Source: Metallyticus violacea | Taxonomy: Eukaryota > Arthropoda > Insecta > Mantodea > Metallyticidae | Assembly (NCBI GenBank): GCA_030762175.1 | Contig: CM060835.1 | Span: 84,284,001 to 84,348,000, forward strand | Length of the DNA stretch: 64,000 nt | Direction of reading: 5' to 3' | Shown here: positions 1-64,000 of the stretch, piece by piece | Numbering within the stretch: position 1 is the first letter of the stretch | Layout of the letters: each line of letters opens with the position of its first letter | The notes under the pieces: generated by a model | What the model was told of the DNA's origin: nothing | The model's input: the letters and a program-made list of their open reading frames with translations, nothing else | Databases searched by the model: none | Translations under genes and position numbers: made by a program

Positions 1-3000
1 AAGTAACCAGTAATGTTGCAATTTCCTCAAAATAAAACAGAATAATCTTTGACACAAAACACAATTAGAACTAACACAGTAAAGCAAATCATTATAATTA
101 TTAATGTGTTGTTGCAGTTTCACCAACCTAACTATTTCATTAGAATATGTTTTGTGGACAAATCAAAAGAGTTGTAACCCTTGTAGAAGTACTATTTGGC
201 TCTGGCATGCATCTGATGAACTTGAAATTAATTTTTCTACTCCTGGGATATCAAAGTTCATTGGGCAATTTTTGAATTTGTGGATATAAATGTTTTTCTC
301 ATGCGTTCAGTTCTGTATGCCTTTTACTGCTTTTAACAGTTATAATTTTTCTTTAATCTCATCATTTCTTGTCCAAGAATGAGCTGCCAGAGCAGATTTC
401 TCTATTTGCATATACTGAGTGGTTTTTTCCTTTTGTGGTACTGCTCCACATACATTTGACAGAGCTTTGAGTTCTGTTTTGTTCCCACACTTGAAAGTCA
501 GTTGGGGAGCTGGAGGAGAGGGGAGGTTAGTACAAGTTTAACTCTGGGATTGTATGGACATGGGTGCGACAGTGTATTAATTAATTGTTAGGCAGAATAT
601 TAATTATGTGAATGTCTCTTCAGATATTCTATTCCCCAAGCAGTATTTATTTATATTTCATACATGTGTACAAAATTGGCTCGTGAATGTATGGGGATTA
701 TTTTTCAAGACAAATTTTGATTTACAGTTTGGTAAGTAAATTTTGTGAAATTGGAAGTATTTTTGATAAAAAGTGTACATAGCCATGCACAGTATTCACG
801 AAAGGTTAGATAACATTTGGCATGCTGTGGAACATTCTCCTAAAAATCACACATCTTTCTCAGCTAACTGGAATTTCCTATTCCTCTGTTGAATGGCTAC
901 TGAAGTTAAAACTCAAATCATTTTTACTGTAGTGCTAGAACTTAAACCGGGTGGCCTTGCATCCAGGAGTAGATTTTGAATTGTGTGCATGATGGAAAAA
1001 TTGATCCTAATCTAATTTTCTTTATGGACGATTCTTGATTCCGCCTAAGTGGCTATGTTAATTCCAAAACAACCTGCTTTATATATGATCCCATCAGTCC
1101 CCTGATTTAATGCCGTGGTATTTTTTTTTTATCTCTGGAGGTCATTAAAGAAAAAAACTCTGAAAGGAACCCAGTACATAAACTGTGGATAGTTATTGTA
1201 TGGTTGATTTTAGATACAAAGTAGGCAGGGAAAATTAAAGTACTAAATATGATATTTAATATTTACAATGAATATTTAACATACAAAATTATCTTACAAA
1301 ATTTCCCAATATAATCAAACCATGATGAAAAAATCTATTAAGAAAACAGCTGCAGTATGGAGTATAGCAGAATAAACCAAGCTAAAAGCCTACACTAAAG
1401 TTAGTCACCAAGTCATTGCTCTCATCAAAGAAAATGAGTCAGAATTCAGATTTTCCAAATTTAAAAAATTAATCCTGTGATAAGCCTTGCCAGAGGATTG
1501 CTTGCAGAATAATGAACACAAATTCCCACATAGCCAGATGATAGACTAGAGCAAGAACAAGCCAGGTGTCCAAACATTATTTATACCAAAGATGAAAGCT
1601 AACTCCTCTGAGCAAACAAGTAGAGTAATAAAGAAAAGGAGTTGGAAGTAGTAGGTGCTATTTAGCAGTAAATGATGGAAGGAAAAGTTTGAAGATTCGA
1701 AAGATTCCTAGCATAGTAAGGACGCACAGCATAACTGAGCAGCAAAAGCCTATATGCTGCTATAATGTCTTTAGTTTTAACATCCCAAATGCTAGGATTT
1801 TAAATATTGCCTAATTAATTTTTATGAACTGTAGTAAACTGTGTCATGGCATTTTCACAGCAAAAATTCTTATTTATACAGGATGACTCTAAAGTGTGGC
1901 AACATAGGTTGTAAAGTTATTGAACTCTATTGTATTATACAACTCCGTTATTTGTACTGATAGCAAAAACTGAATAGAAGAGAAAAATGTTTTTCCATCT
2001 ACTGTTATGTGTTTTTAGTCTGTACTTGCTCACAGGTGACATTTTGATATTAATTCATCAGGAGACCCCAAGGCACTTTTCCCTGGCCTTCGAAGGTCGT
2101 GGTTTGTTACCATCTATAAAAACTGAAAAAATAAGTTTTGTAATCAAATCTAGTATGTCTACATTAAAGAATTGAAAGAAAAATACAAAGGCTAGACTTA
2201 AGCATTATCTCTTCATTTTTTGTTCCTGGCTACGTTGTTTCCAATTCTAAGAAAAATGCAGGACTTTGCATTTTATAAAGAACAAAATGGCCCAGAGCAA
2301 GGCCACTTCAATATCATCGTGAGTATGCATAGAAGGGGAAAGTTTGATAATTCATAATGGTACTAGGGATTAGAGCTATTTCCAACTTCGATCCATGTGT
2401 CTTCAGTTATAATTTTGTAGAGCACTTGTGAACAGTTGACTTGCTCTGCACCAGGAGTTTGATTACTTCAAACAAATGAAAAAGAAAAATGCATTTGGAA
2501 AACAGAAAGTTTATTAAGCCATGTAAAGAAGCATTTTTGTTTATCGATTCTGGAGGAGGACCACAGTGTCTGGTATGTTTTCTAGTACGTTGGTATTGAA
2601 GGAGTATAATATTTGTCACCATTACAAAATGTCATGCCAATTAATTATTCATTAATTTGGGAATGTTAGCGACTATGCACAATTGAATTTGGTCAGTGAA
2701 CTCAAATTTTAATTGCAAGTAAACTGAAATCTTAAGTGCAAGGAAAAAAGGAACACCTTTTTCAATGCAACTACACATGCAGAAGTTCAATCTGTATGCC
2801 TAATAGAAATATGTGTGATAATGATTAAACACCAAATGCCATTTAGATCTGGAGTAGTATTAAGCAGTGTGCAATTAAAATGGGAAATTCTTTTGGCAAT
2901 GACAAAGCTGCTAACATTTTTTAAACAGTGTCCCTGTTCCACCTGCCTGTTTAAAGAAGAATGAAGCAGCTAACTTGATACATAACTGATAATAGAAAGT

Positions 3001-3055
3001 TAACATTTTTTATCACTTTGGATGAGAGTATAGATATTAATGATGTATGTCAGCT
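1..3055. other. Upstream flank / intron, no gene recognised
   Basis: AT-rich non-coding sequence, presumably intronic to MCM3 because the first visible MCM3 exon at 4507 is internal. I looked for the preceding MCM3 exon, which should encode the zinc-binding part of the N-terminal domain, and did not find it. Short open frames here have no recognisable motifs. A stretch around 1880-2170 may be an old transposon edge, but I cannot support a family call. Confidence 0.4.
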
Positions 3056-4094
3056 GGGCCCTGTTTCACAAAAGTATGGTCTAATACATTACAAGTGTAC
3101 GGATTGGTAACTTGTAGTTATTAGTAAAATTCTGTTCCACAGACTTGTACTTTACAACTCCATACTTACAAACATACAAGTGATTTTTTATAGTTCTGTT
3201 CTATGAAAGTATTAGTATTAGTTGGGCACTAGTAGTTTGTATGAATTTCTGTACAAGTGTAGGAACATTGGTAACTTAAAATACTATCACAAAATTTATT
3301 ATCTTTTCAATGAGCCAGTTAACCCAAATGTGTTAAGTATTAGCGAAAGATGATGATGATGAGTAGGAATATGTATAAAGAAAGGATAAATAAGTATTTG
3401 TGTATAATGATAAGTGCAAATAAAGTATGACTTATGATGGATATTTGCTTTTCCTATTCAAATTGCACATTTCAGACCATCTCAATTAATGTATTTTAAG
3501 GTTTTTGCTACATGCCACGAAAATAATTTCTTTTTGTTCTTCATTCTCTTTTAAATTAATCTCTTTTGGCACAATGTTTCGTTTTTTGCTTATGAGGATG
3601 TGATAGTTAAGCAATTTAGACAAATAAATATAAAGGATAGAATGAACCAATAAAATACATGACCGAGAGCAATTGGATAAGATCAATTCTTCTGCCAACT
3701 CTTGATGGCTGAAATTGATGTTCCCAAATGTAGCCTTATGCGACCGTCATCCCAAAGTGGATTATTTCACTTGAATGTTGGCAAATTCATAATAAAGTAT
3801 TTCAATTATCATTATGTCTGAGAAAAAAACAAGACTCATTTTGCAGAAATGACAATGATCCACTTTACGCATTAAAAATCCCTAAATAGTAAACATAATG
3901 TAATTCAAAGTATGGCTGGGTATGGCAAACAATTCCTCCATCTTGCTCTTATGTGATGTCACTTGTAACTTTTTACTAATACTTTACCAGTGTAGTCTTT
4001 TTTTCTTGAAACAAAGTTAATAAGACACACTTTACAATAACCTGCATAATATACTTGTATATACTAGACCATACTTTTGTGAAACATGGCCCTG
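3056..4094. mobile_element. TIR element of about 1 kb (non-autonomous or decayed DNA transposon)
   Basis: The two ends are inverted repeats of about 45 bp. The left end reads gggccctgtttcacaaaagt at about 3056. The reverse complement of the right end near 4050-4094 reads cagggccatgtttcacaaaa, and the match continues through tatggtcta. Further inside, fragments around actaatactttac are also partly inverted-repeated. A GGGCC(C/A)TGTTTCA terminus recalls PIF/Harbinger-type elements, but no transposase is readable, so the superfamily is a guess. The element ends about 400 bp upstream of the first visible MCM3 exon. Confidence 0.6.
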
Positions 4095-4466
4095 TTAATT
4101 TTTTTAAGAACAATTGAACACCAGTTTTCTGTCAAAGAAGGATTACTTGATCTAATGCTTCTCCCATCTAGAGCAAAAGACTCTGAAATGTATAATGCTC
4201 TTGGTGTTAGATAAGTGAGATACATTTTCCAAATGTTCTTGCATAATGATTTATGGTGAAAAAAGTATGACTATTAAAAACATGGGCTTAGTAGAGTACT
4301 ACTTAGTTACCACTGACACTATCGTTACCTCATCAATTATTGTCTTGCTTTATCATTACTTTCATCCTTAAAGTATGAATCCATTTGACAGTGTTACATT
4401 GTTTACATTTCAAGAGAGATCTTTGCATCCTTTTTATGAGAATGCCATACTTAAGAAAAAAAGTGA

Positions 4467-56972
<52,506 letters not shown>

Positions 56973-57180
56973 ACATTGTGTTATCAGAAATATGGTAGAA
57001 TATTTTCAAGATGCCGCCAGGTATTTTACAGTTTATTGTTTCTTCAAAAGGACTTACACTTAATTTACAATTTATATATTTGATGAATCTTTTAATGTAT
57101 AAAATTTTTTTACATATCCACCACTTGTACTTGCTATAATTATTATTTTCCAGAAATAAAGAAATGGCACTTATTTATCC
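56973..57180 (+). terminator. MCM3: MCM3 3' UTR with poly(A) signal
   Basis: After the MCM3 stop there is short AT-rich sequence with AATAAA at 57155-57160 and a T-rich stretch downstream. This is the first convincing poly(A) hexamer after the stop codon, so a 3' UTR of about 200 bp is inferred. The cleavage site itself is not visible. Confidence 0.6.
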
Positions 57181-57189
57181 CATGTCTAA

Positions 57190-57930
57190 TATGATTTAGT
57201 TAGAGGGCATTCATTGAAAATAATAAAAAAAAAAGTTCTATCAAATGCGCAACTTAGGCTTTTATATTTTCTTGAGCTTTGTGTGATGTGCGTGCATACA
57301 CGTGCATGAACTTCATCAATTGCAATGGTACATTTTTTTTCAATGCATAATTACAATTGTCAATATTGTAATTATATGATTTGATTTTTACAGGAGAATA
57401 AGCAAGCATAAAACGGAAACGATAAGCATTATTTACAACAACTTTTGCCATGACAAAAGAAAAATTAGATTACGTGAGTTGTTATAAACTGAAACACAAT
57501 TATGTAGCATACATGGAAAATTAATACAAGCAAAAGTGGATAAACAAGCCTTTAAAGAAAAGTAATGTACATATTTGTGCATATACTATCACAGGAAATT
57601 TATTTCGTGATTCATGTCGCATTTCTAGAGAAAGTAATGCTTGATTTAAGCTTTCATAAATATACAGATTTACATAATTGGAAAATTTTAGAATATTCAA
57701 ACCTATTTAAGAAATGGACAAAGAGACCTCAAAGGGATTCATGTTGTAGTTATGGACAAAAAGAAAAATGACATGCTGCAAAATCAGGAATCAAGAAATA
57801 TGTAGTGAAAGGGAGACATTTAGATAGCCTTCTGTTTTTATAAATTAGCATTATACAGGGCATACAAAAATACTTGAGCAAACTTTGGGAGTAGATTCCT
57901 TGCACTAAAACAAGGTAAAAATGTCATTTG
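57190..57930. other. Intergenic sequence downstream of MCM3
   Basis: AT-rich, with no recognised coding or repeat content. The open frame at 57565-57771 has no family motifs. Confidence 0.4.
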
Positions 57931-57935
57931 AATGG

Positions 57936-58203
57936 TGTTTAATGCCAGTTTTTACTACTGAAGCACCAGGCGGTGAACACTGGTGATACATGAAATGAAA
58001 TGATATATTGGGCAGGGATTTTTTTAAGGAAGGAAATGTTCCAGGCCTAATTTTAGGGTTCCTCCCTGCCATTTGTCAGTTATGAGGACTAAGGAAAACC
58101 TGGAAAAAACCTCAGTCAGGGAAGATGGCCCTGGGGGGATTCGAACCCCAGACCTCCCGCTCACGAGTCCGTGCCTTAACGACCTCGGCCACCTGTGGCG
58201 GTA
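57936..58203 (-). mobile_element. SINE-A copy 5, antisense
   Basis: On the - strand: ccacaggtggccgaggtcgt (A-box region), ggggttcgaatcccccc (intact B box), ggttttttccaggttttcct, aatttaggcctgg-type body, and gtgcttcagtagtaaaaact at the 3' end. Both promoter boxes are preserved. It is the only antisense SINE-A in the window. Confidence 0.9.
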
Positions 58204-58659
58204 AAAAAAAAGTCATGAAAGCATGTCTGGGAATGCTTAGTTTTTGAGCTATTATCGAAAATTTATGTTCAATGTATTTCCAGGTGCAATCCAACAACTT
58301 AAGTTTGTTACTAAAATAATCGAGTGATGCTATTGATTACAGTTAATCTGCTGATGCACTCATTGTATTATAGATGGTGATAAGATTTATTTGTGTTTGC
58401 CATTTTTGTACATTTGCGGTTAATCTGTCACTTGTGTTATGTACATTTATTACATTTGTTTGTTTCTTGTTTTGTTATGAGGAACCCAACTCCCATTTGT
58501 TCAAGTATTTTTATATATTCTGTATAAATAGACATGAATGCTACTGGGTTTTCAAATAAAATATTTTGGATCTCACTATAAAAACATGCTTTTGGAAGGA
58601 ACACGTTGCCTCAATATATTTTGATGAATATGTAAATCTTAAATCCTTCTGTCTTAAAC

Positions 58660-59290
58660 AGACAACATTAGGACATGTTTTGGGGGCAATCGCACTCATC
58701 ATCAGCTTTTGGCTGCCTACTCGATGTGGTGGCTGGATCCCAAGGTGCTTCTGTGGCAGTCTCTGATGGTTCAAGTAGGAACTTGTGGAGTTCATCCATG
58801 GGTGGAACATCATAATTTATTTTTTCCTATTTTTTATGATGACTTTTTTTTCTCTCCAAGTAAATAGCTCTGTTGTATTGTGAAGTTCTTTAAACAGCTT
58901 AGCCGCTGGTTTAATTTCATGTACAATTAAACCATCAAGTGGTAGCTCAGAATGCAAAAGTGAGCTACCACTTCTCAACCCATTGGAACTATCTACTTGG
59001 GAAAAAATTTTCATCATAAAAAAATAGGAAAAACTTAATAAATTTTGATGTTCCACCCATTTATGAACTCGGCAAGTTCCTACCTGAACCATCTGAGACT
59101 GCCACAAAGGTACCTTGGAATCCAACCACTAAATCCAATAGTTTGTCAACAGCTGATGATGGGAACAATTGTCCCTGAATCATGTTCTAATGTTGTATAA
59201 GAAGTGAAGTTAGTAGGAACATATTTAATACATTCTTATAGTATATATTGCCACTTCATTATGTACAGCTTCATAAGTGCAATTTAATTA
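58660..59290. mobile_element. Two Penelope-like 3' ends in head-to-head inverted arrangement
   Basis: The left half (- strand, from about 58930 down) encodes VHEIKPAAKLFKELHNTTEL, FTWREKKVIIKNRKK, then after a frameshift LNHQRLPQK. The right half (+ strand, from about 58975) encodes LEKNFHHKKIGK-type sequence and, in another frame, FDVPPIYELGKFLPEPSETA then NPTTKSNSLSTADDGNNCP. Both halves match the PLE GIY-YIG C-terminus. Each ends in a hammerhead-like motif: - strand 58705-58671 (CTGATGA intact, CAAAAC, ATGTCC) and + strand 59152-59188 (CTGATGA intact, stem GGGA...TCCC, TGAATC, ATGTTC). The trailing cagcttcataagtgcaattt at about 59267 marks the terminus. Confidence 0.75.
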
Positions 59291-59689
59291 ACATCTTCTG
59301 TTTACTTTTCCATGTAATCTGTATTTCTTTGTATTTACTTCTCCCACTGCTCTGGAATTTGAATGTTTCCCTGCAATAAAACTGTTCCAGTCTGCAGGAG
59401 ACATGATGCACTGCTTATCTCATAATGTTTGCCTTACATCTAATCTAATCCTTCAGAAATCCTAAAAGTATGACAGTCCAATATGAGTCTTTAAATGGGT
59501 ATGAAAGAATTCCCATTTCATTTCTTAAATTTATTCCAGTGTGAAGCAAGTGGGGCCAAGCATGGCCATTTTGGAGGATAATCTTTCTACAAAGTTCTTC
59601 ACAATGCAAAATAGGGCTTGTACGGTATCTGGACATAAAAAGTAGCATCTATAATTTGCTAGGTTCCAGATGAGTCAATTTATTTATTT

Positions 59690-59950
59690 GGTTTATTTAT
59701 GGATGTTCTTTAACATCTCAGGTCATCAGCATCCCATTCAATTCAGGGTGAAATGGCTCAGAGGCCTCTTCTTTTAAATTTGAGGTTCATTTATATGCCA
59801 TAAATCTATGATATTGAACCCAGAACTTTACTTTCCTTCCAAAGGAAGCCATACTTATGATTTTCACACCTGAATAAATTCATTAAACCCATGATCTTGG
59901 GTCTATGAGGCAAGCAATCAGTTAAAACCATCCCACTGCATCATTGAAGA
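59690..59950 (-). mobile_element. SINE-B copy, antisense
   Basis: It shares with 5815-6075 the blocks ctcaggtcatcag, cagaggcctct, actttactt...gaaggaagccatactta and catgatcttggg. The tRNA-like head near 59880-59945 is more eroded than in the first copy. Confidence 0.6.
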
Positions 59951-59959
59951 CAGTGCCCA

Positions 59960-61140
59960 TAACCTTCACAGGCAACAGCACTGTCTTTGCTTTCTTTTTT
60001 TGGTTAGAGATTTCAATTGGTACTATTTCATGTCTATCCATTTCATTTCAGATTGGAAATGGTGAACATTGCCTGTCATAATACTGAGCATTAAATTATC
60101 TTCATTTCAATATCTCGGAAACAGTTCTGAGGTGATTGTTTTGCATTCACTTTATGGTGTTTGGTCAGTAAGCATGGAATCCAACATGTACAAATTTTAT
60201 AGCCTAGGCTATCAGTCTCCTAAACTGCATTGTGTCCAATTCCAAGTGATCTTATTGTTTGGTCCTCAGTCATATCTGTCTTTTTTTAATGTCACCAGCT
60301 ATCATGTTTCATTTAGTTGAGGTTGTTCACGGATACTGGTACTACACTGGTCTTGGGTGCTCTTTTTTCCATCTTTTTACCTGGGGCAAGCCCTGCGGAC
60401 CTCAAGTACCCATGATGTTAACTAGACAAGCACCAGACTGAATGCCTGAGCTCCGAGCTCCTCCATTAGGGGAGCTGCCCAGAGTGGGTTGGATTCTAGT
60501 GAGGTATGTGGCACAAAAAACATGCAATATTGAGGATGCCTTGCATGACTCATTTGGCAGTGGGTGGTATGGTCACCTAGCTAAAAACACTCAGCCTACC
60601 TACCTGTAGAGTTGTAAGTCAATACTAGACGATACCATCTTGCTAGTAGACCACTGGGAGGTGGACCAGGTGTTCTACCACAGGTAAACAGCTATCTGCT
60701 TCCAACCCTCGAGGAATTGGGGTGATTGGTTGTGGTTGTGCATAACTATCACTTAGGGTTAGTTTAAAGTATTAGGTACCAACTTATGAAAGCCTAAATG
60801 GAGGAGCAATGCCTAGGTACCTGGTGGTGTCAGCAGCGGGTGCTCTTCTACTCCTAGCACCCCATACATGTTAAAGCAATTGATATTTATTTTAGTAAAT
60901 TCAAAGCTACATGCTTAAGAAACAAAATATTATCAGCAATGTGTTAAGAATCCTTATGGTTACATGATGCAAGGCATTGTCAAAGGTCCCTTGGAGATAT
61001 AACAAAAGATGTCACTTATTATATAACATTCATTCTTCTTCTGTTGCAGATTTACTTACAACCCATTGCTTATTACTGTGGGTATGGCCCTTGTATAGGA
61101 TCAATTCTTAATATCAACACACAATAAAATCTCCTTTCAT
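59960..61140. other. Intergenic sequence; unclassified GC-richer block at 60300-60850
   Basis: Mostly non-coding. The block from about 60300 to 60850 is richer in GC than its surroundings and contains local palindromic sequence (gagctccgagctcctcc), which suggests a repeat or old element. No coding block or partner copy is recognised, so it is left unclassified. Confidence 0.35.
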
Positions 61141-61149
61141 ATTATATAT

Positions 61150-61155
61150 TTTATT
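61150..61155 (-). terminator. Candidate poly(A) signal of the - strand gene
   Basis: AATAAA on the - strand, 47 bp past the TAA stop of the terminal exon at 61202-61334. The short 3' UTR is plausible but inferred. Confidence 0.45.
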
Positions 61156-61201
61156 TTTGTTCTTATTGAAAATATGCAATTTTCATTCAAGAAATACATA
61201 G

Positions 61202-61334
61202 TTAACTTCCATTCTTTTCTGCAGGATTTTTGCTTTGTAACTTCAGTTCATAAGTTGCAGGGGTAGCAAGAGGATCTATTCCACAACGTTTCATCTGTAC
61301 TGCTACATCAAACAGGTAGTCATAACATTCTGCC
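61202..61334 (-). CDS. Last coding exon of an unidentified gene, converging on MCM3
   Basis: On the - strand a good acceptor (ttttttaatttcag) precedes an open exon that starts with one base completing a codon, then 43 codons and TAA at 61204-61202. The peptide begins AECYDYLFDVAVQMKRCGID, continues PLATPATYELKLQSK and ends NPAEKNGS. Codon use is unbiased and no TE family fits. CGIDPLATPATYEL is loosely like the end of a helical-repeat (PPR-like) motif, but I cannot name the protein. No further upstream exons of it were recognised between 61340 and 64000, so its preceding intron may extend past the window end. Confidence 0.6.
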
Positions 61335-61339
61335 CTGAA

Positions 61340-62150
61340 ATTAAAAAATATAATTAATAACTCAGAAGCATAACAGCTTCAAATATGTTGTGTAGATCTT
61401 TTTCATGTATAGTTCATAAGGTTTAGACAACAGAAAGATGAAATTACGATAACTTAAGTTCAAATAAGCCAAATGCTAGGGGACCCATATTTAATTTTCA
61501 ACTGTTGAAAATTCCATAATAGGTATGTGCTACATAATGGGCAGTATGCCCCAGTAATTCAGCATTAAAGTAAATAGCCTGTTTTGTCAAGCTTTGCTGC
61601 CATAACTTTACCATATCACCACATTTTCTGAAAAAAGTTATAATTAGATCTCTTACTGATCTATAAATTACAAGAACATTTATAAGCTACTTGCTGTTAT
61701 GAATGGATATTGGTTAATATTTGTTTCAAGCCATATTGTTTTTTTAACCACCTAAAATGATGTAGTTAATATAATATTAGCTTATGTGATATCTTTCACA
61801 AGAGTTCAAAACCAAGAGGAACCTTTCCATGTGTACTGCTCATGCCGTTTTTACTTTGTTTATTCCTACTTTACTATCATTGGAATGCATCTAGGAAAAT
61901 GTCTGCTTGAGGATGATGGATTTGTTGGTTTTCTGCCCCTGTATGCAGTGGATGGGGAACATGGTGTTCAAGGATACTATGAGTAATCTCAAATCTGAAA
62001 TATATGTACAAGGGCATTTGGAAATGATTTGCAATAGTGGTGTTTAAACATATACTGTGCAATCTATGGTCATGTCCATTATACACAATATACTGATGCT
62101 AGATTGCAATTGTAAGCAAGTGATTAATGAAAAGGCAAGTGTTAATTTTT
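61340..62150. other. Probable intron of the - strand gene, nothing recognised
   Basis: Non-coding AT-rich sequence. The open frame 61786-61986 (+) has no recognisable motif and is not supported as a gene. Confidence 0.35.
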
Positions 62151-63150
62151 GTCAAGACTTGGACAAGATGGAAAATAACTATAATTAACTACATGGTTTT
62201 TATAAGGCATCAAAACTGCAGACATCCTTAGATGTTTTAACTGAGGTATGTGGCCAAGAAATTCCTGAACAGAAGAATGTTAACAACTGGATCATTGGGT
62301 TTGCCAACAGCAAGGAATCTGCTTGCAGGAATATGAGTACTGGTTATCTGTCAACATCTTGGATAGATGCAAAACCTTTGATGTACTGGAATGTCAAGAC
62401 AAGGCCTCGGCCACACAACTCTGCACACCATTATTCACGATAATATGAATATGAAAAAGGTGTGTGCTCATTGGGTTCCATCATGACACAGGCATAGGAC
62501 AAAATGTTGAAGTCAACCATTGATTAATGAAATTCATATTTAAGATCCGGAGTTTTTGAGAAACTGGTGACATATAACAATGTCAACTACATGCCAGAAA
62601 AGTAAGTCCAATCCATGCAATGGAAACATCTAGGGAGTTCCCAGTTCAAGCAATTTTATGCTGCATCATCTGCTGCAAGCAGATCATCTTTTGGGACACT
62701 TAAGTCATACTGCTAATGGATACCTCGAGGAACAACTGTCAACAGCCATGTACACTGTGAGATCCTTACACAGCGTAGATGCAGGATTCAGTAACTGCAA
62801 AAAGGGAAGCGGTCAATAGAAGTGTTCCTCCAACATGACAATGCAAAGCCCCACACCAGCAACATTACAACCACACAGTTGGCATCTCTGGGGTCTATTA
62901 TTTTATCATACATTCCATATTCACTGGATCTTGGTCCATCTGATTCTGCTTTCTTCAACAACATGAAGGACTTGCTGTGAGGTAAAACATTCAGCAACAA
63001 TGAGGAAATTTCAGCAGCTGTCCATGAGTGGTGGCATAGGACCCCCAAACAATGGTTTTGCAATGCCATAGTTACCAGGAAGATGGCAATGATGCATTGA
63101 CGGGAGTATATTAAGAAATTCCATGTGCATTGAGTCATGTTGCATAATAA
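62150..63150 (+). pseudogene. Second mariner-type transposase relic
   Basis: Across frames the + strand encodes NMKKVCAHWVP (the L.M.KV.A.WVP hinge), MQWKHLGSSQFKQFYAASSA (QW+HP.SP..KK), PRGTTVNSHVHCEIL, EVFLQHDNAKPHTSN (second catalytic Asp), IPYSLDLGPSDSAFFNNMKD (YSPDLAPSDF.LF..LK, third acidic block) and SNNEEISAAVHEWW. The order is that of a full mariner transposase. It is a different lineage from the one at 21.2 kb and more eroded, with many frame changes. TIRs were not identified by eye. Confidence 0.78.
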
Positions 63151-63159
63151 AGGTGTAAA

Positions 63160-64000
63160 GAACTACTATTGTAAATAATTTTCAAAACTTCCTCAAATAT
63201 TAGGTATTATTCTTGGATTTTATTTTCTAAATGCCATGGTACATAAATAAAGTTTCCTTATGGAGGGATCTTCCTCTTGTTTCTTGGCTACAGATTAATA
63301 TGCTTACTGTAAGGGTTAGAAAGAGCAGGTTTATGATGCTATTCATTTATAAATTTGGAAGAACTTTACACCTGTATTACATTACAAGAGTCAAGACATT
63401 GTACTGAAAATGTTAGAAGAAATGCTTATGCAGAGTAAAGCCAAGGCACAATATTTTTAAAAAATAGATTTTTAATATTTGTTAGTAAGTAAAAACAGAG
63501 CCTAAATTTAGATTTCATAATAGGTCATTTCAAAATGTTGTGTTTACTCTTTCACTGTACATATGTTTATAAGCACTGTGACCTCATCCACATGTAAAAA
63601 GAACTATTGTAACCATTATTCTTTTTCTTTTTTTAATCCAAAAATATTCATAAATAAAAAAGTAATAATTTTAACGAACTTTGAAATTAAAGGGACTCAA
63701 GTCATTTAAATCAATAAATGAATAATACATAATTTACAGGACGGTAGTACAGGATTTCAGAAAGAATTCATTTAAAAAATGGAACTGCTAGAAAGGAATG
63801 CAACAGTCAGCTTAGCACTTTCAGATAATGCAGAAGCTATAACACTAAATAGGTCTTGTGTGCAACTAATAAGAGGTTGGCTAAAATTTTTCCAGAATCA
63901 CCTATGAGTTCCTTATTTTTAAATGTTATTAAGGCAACTCTCATATTTATTTGTAGCAAATGATAGTTTGGTTTTAACAAACATTCATGTAATTGATGTG
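63160..64000. other. AT-rich flank, nothing recognised
   Basis: No coding motif, RNA gene or paired repeat seen to the end of the window. Confidence 0.4.

Noticed and set aside
2407..2622. - strand open frame of 71 codons
   Set aside because: Low-complexity, no motif, no flanking splice or promoter signals; treated as chance.
57936..58203. Possible tRNA gene (intact A- and B-box-like sequences)
   Set aside because: The tRNA-like head continues into a body and tail shared with four other copies, the acceptor stem does not close, and the sequence is a SINE.
60300..60850. GC-richer block as an exon of a further gene
   Set aside because: All frames are interrupted and no domain is visible; more likely an old repeat, so it is left unclassified.
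61786..61986. Open frame of 66 codons as a small gene
   Set aside because: No motif, no splice or start context, and the length is within chance for the region.

Overview
The window is a eukaryotic, AT-rich, intron-dominated stretch. It is most likely from an arthropod with a large, transposon-filled genome; a polyneopteran-type insect would fit, but the sequence cannot settle the species. Its one clearly identified host gene is MCM3, a subunit of the MCM2-7 replicative helicase. Ten exons on the + strand run from 4507 to 56972 and join in frame into the C-terminal 614 residues plus stop; about 200 N-terminal residues lie upstream of the window. All nine introns in view have GT-AG borders, and three are very large (about 15.9, 15.0 and 7.8 kb). 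A second host gene is seen only as its last coding exon on the - strand (61202-61334). It converges tail to tail on MCM3, and I do not recognise its product.

Almost everything else is mobile DNA at different stages of decay. The main items are: two near-full-length copies of a two-ORF non-LTR retrotransposon of the I/R1/Jockey type (12703-18674 and 33104-38887), with a CCHC gag-like ORF1 and an endonuclease-RT-RNase H ORF2; fragments of at least two other LINE families; a tRNA-derived SINE (SINE-A, five copies) and a second tRNA-like SINE (SINE-B, three pieces); two mariner relics; a Tc1 relic; three copies or fragments of a DDE transposase with an N-terminal helix-turn-helix; one Merlin (IS1595/ISXO2-like) transposase relic; a TIR element of about 1 kb; and many Penelope-like element (PLE) pieces.

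The order of insertion can be read from target-site duplications (TSDs). LINE copy 2 sits inside a SINE-A with a 9-bp TSD. Another SINE-A sits inside a mariner, next to the transposase start codon, with an 11-bp TSD. That mariner begins about 55 bp from the exon 3 donor site.

The most interesting hidden structure is a set of about a dozen hammerhead-ribozyme-like motifs (CTGATGA, stem II, CGAAAC, ATGTC). They are scattered through the MCM3 introns and downstream flank. Several lie at PLE 3' ends directly after a GIY-YIG endonuclease C-terminus, and several occur as inverted, palindromic pairs. The second notable point is that the two big LINE copies are only about 80% alike over most of their length, by eye, but differ at about five sites over about 1.08 kb in ORF2, where they also share frameshifts.
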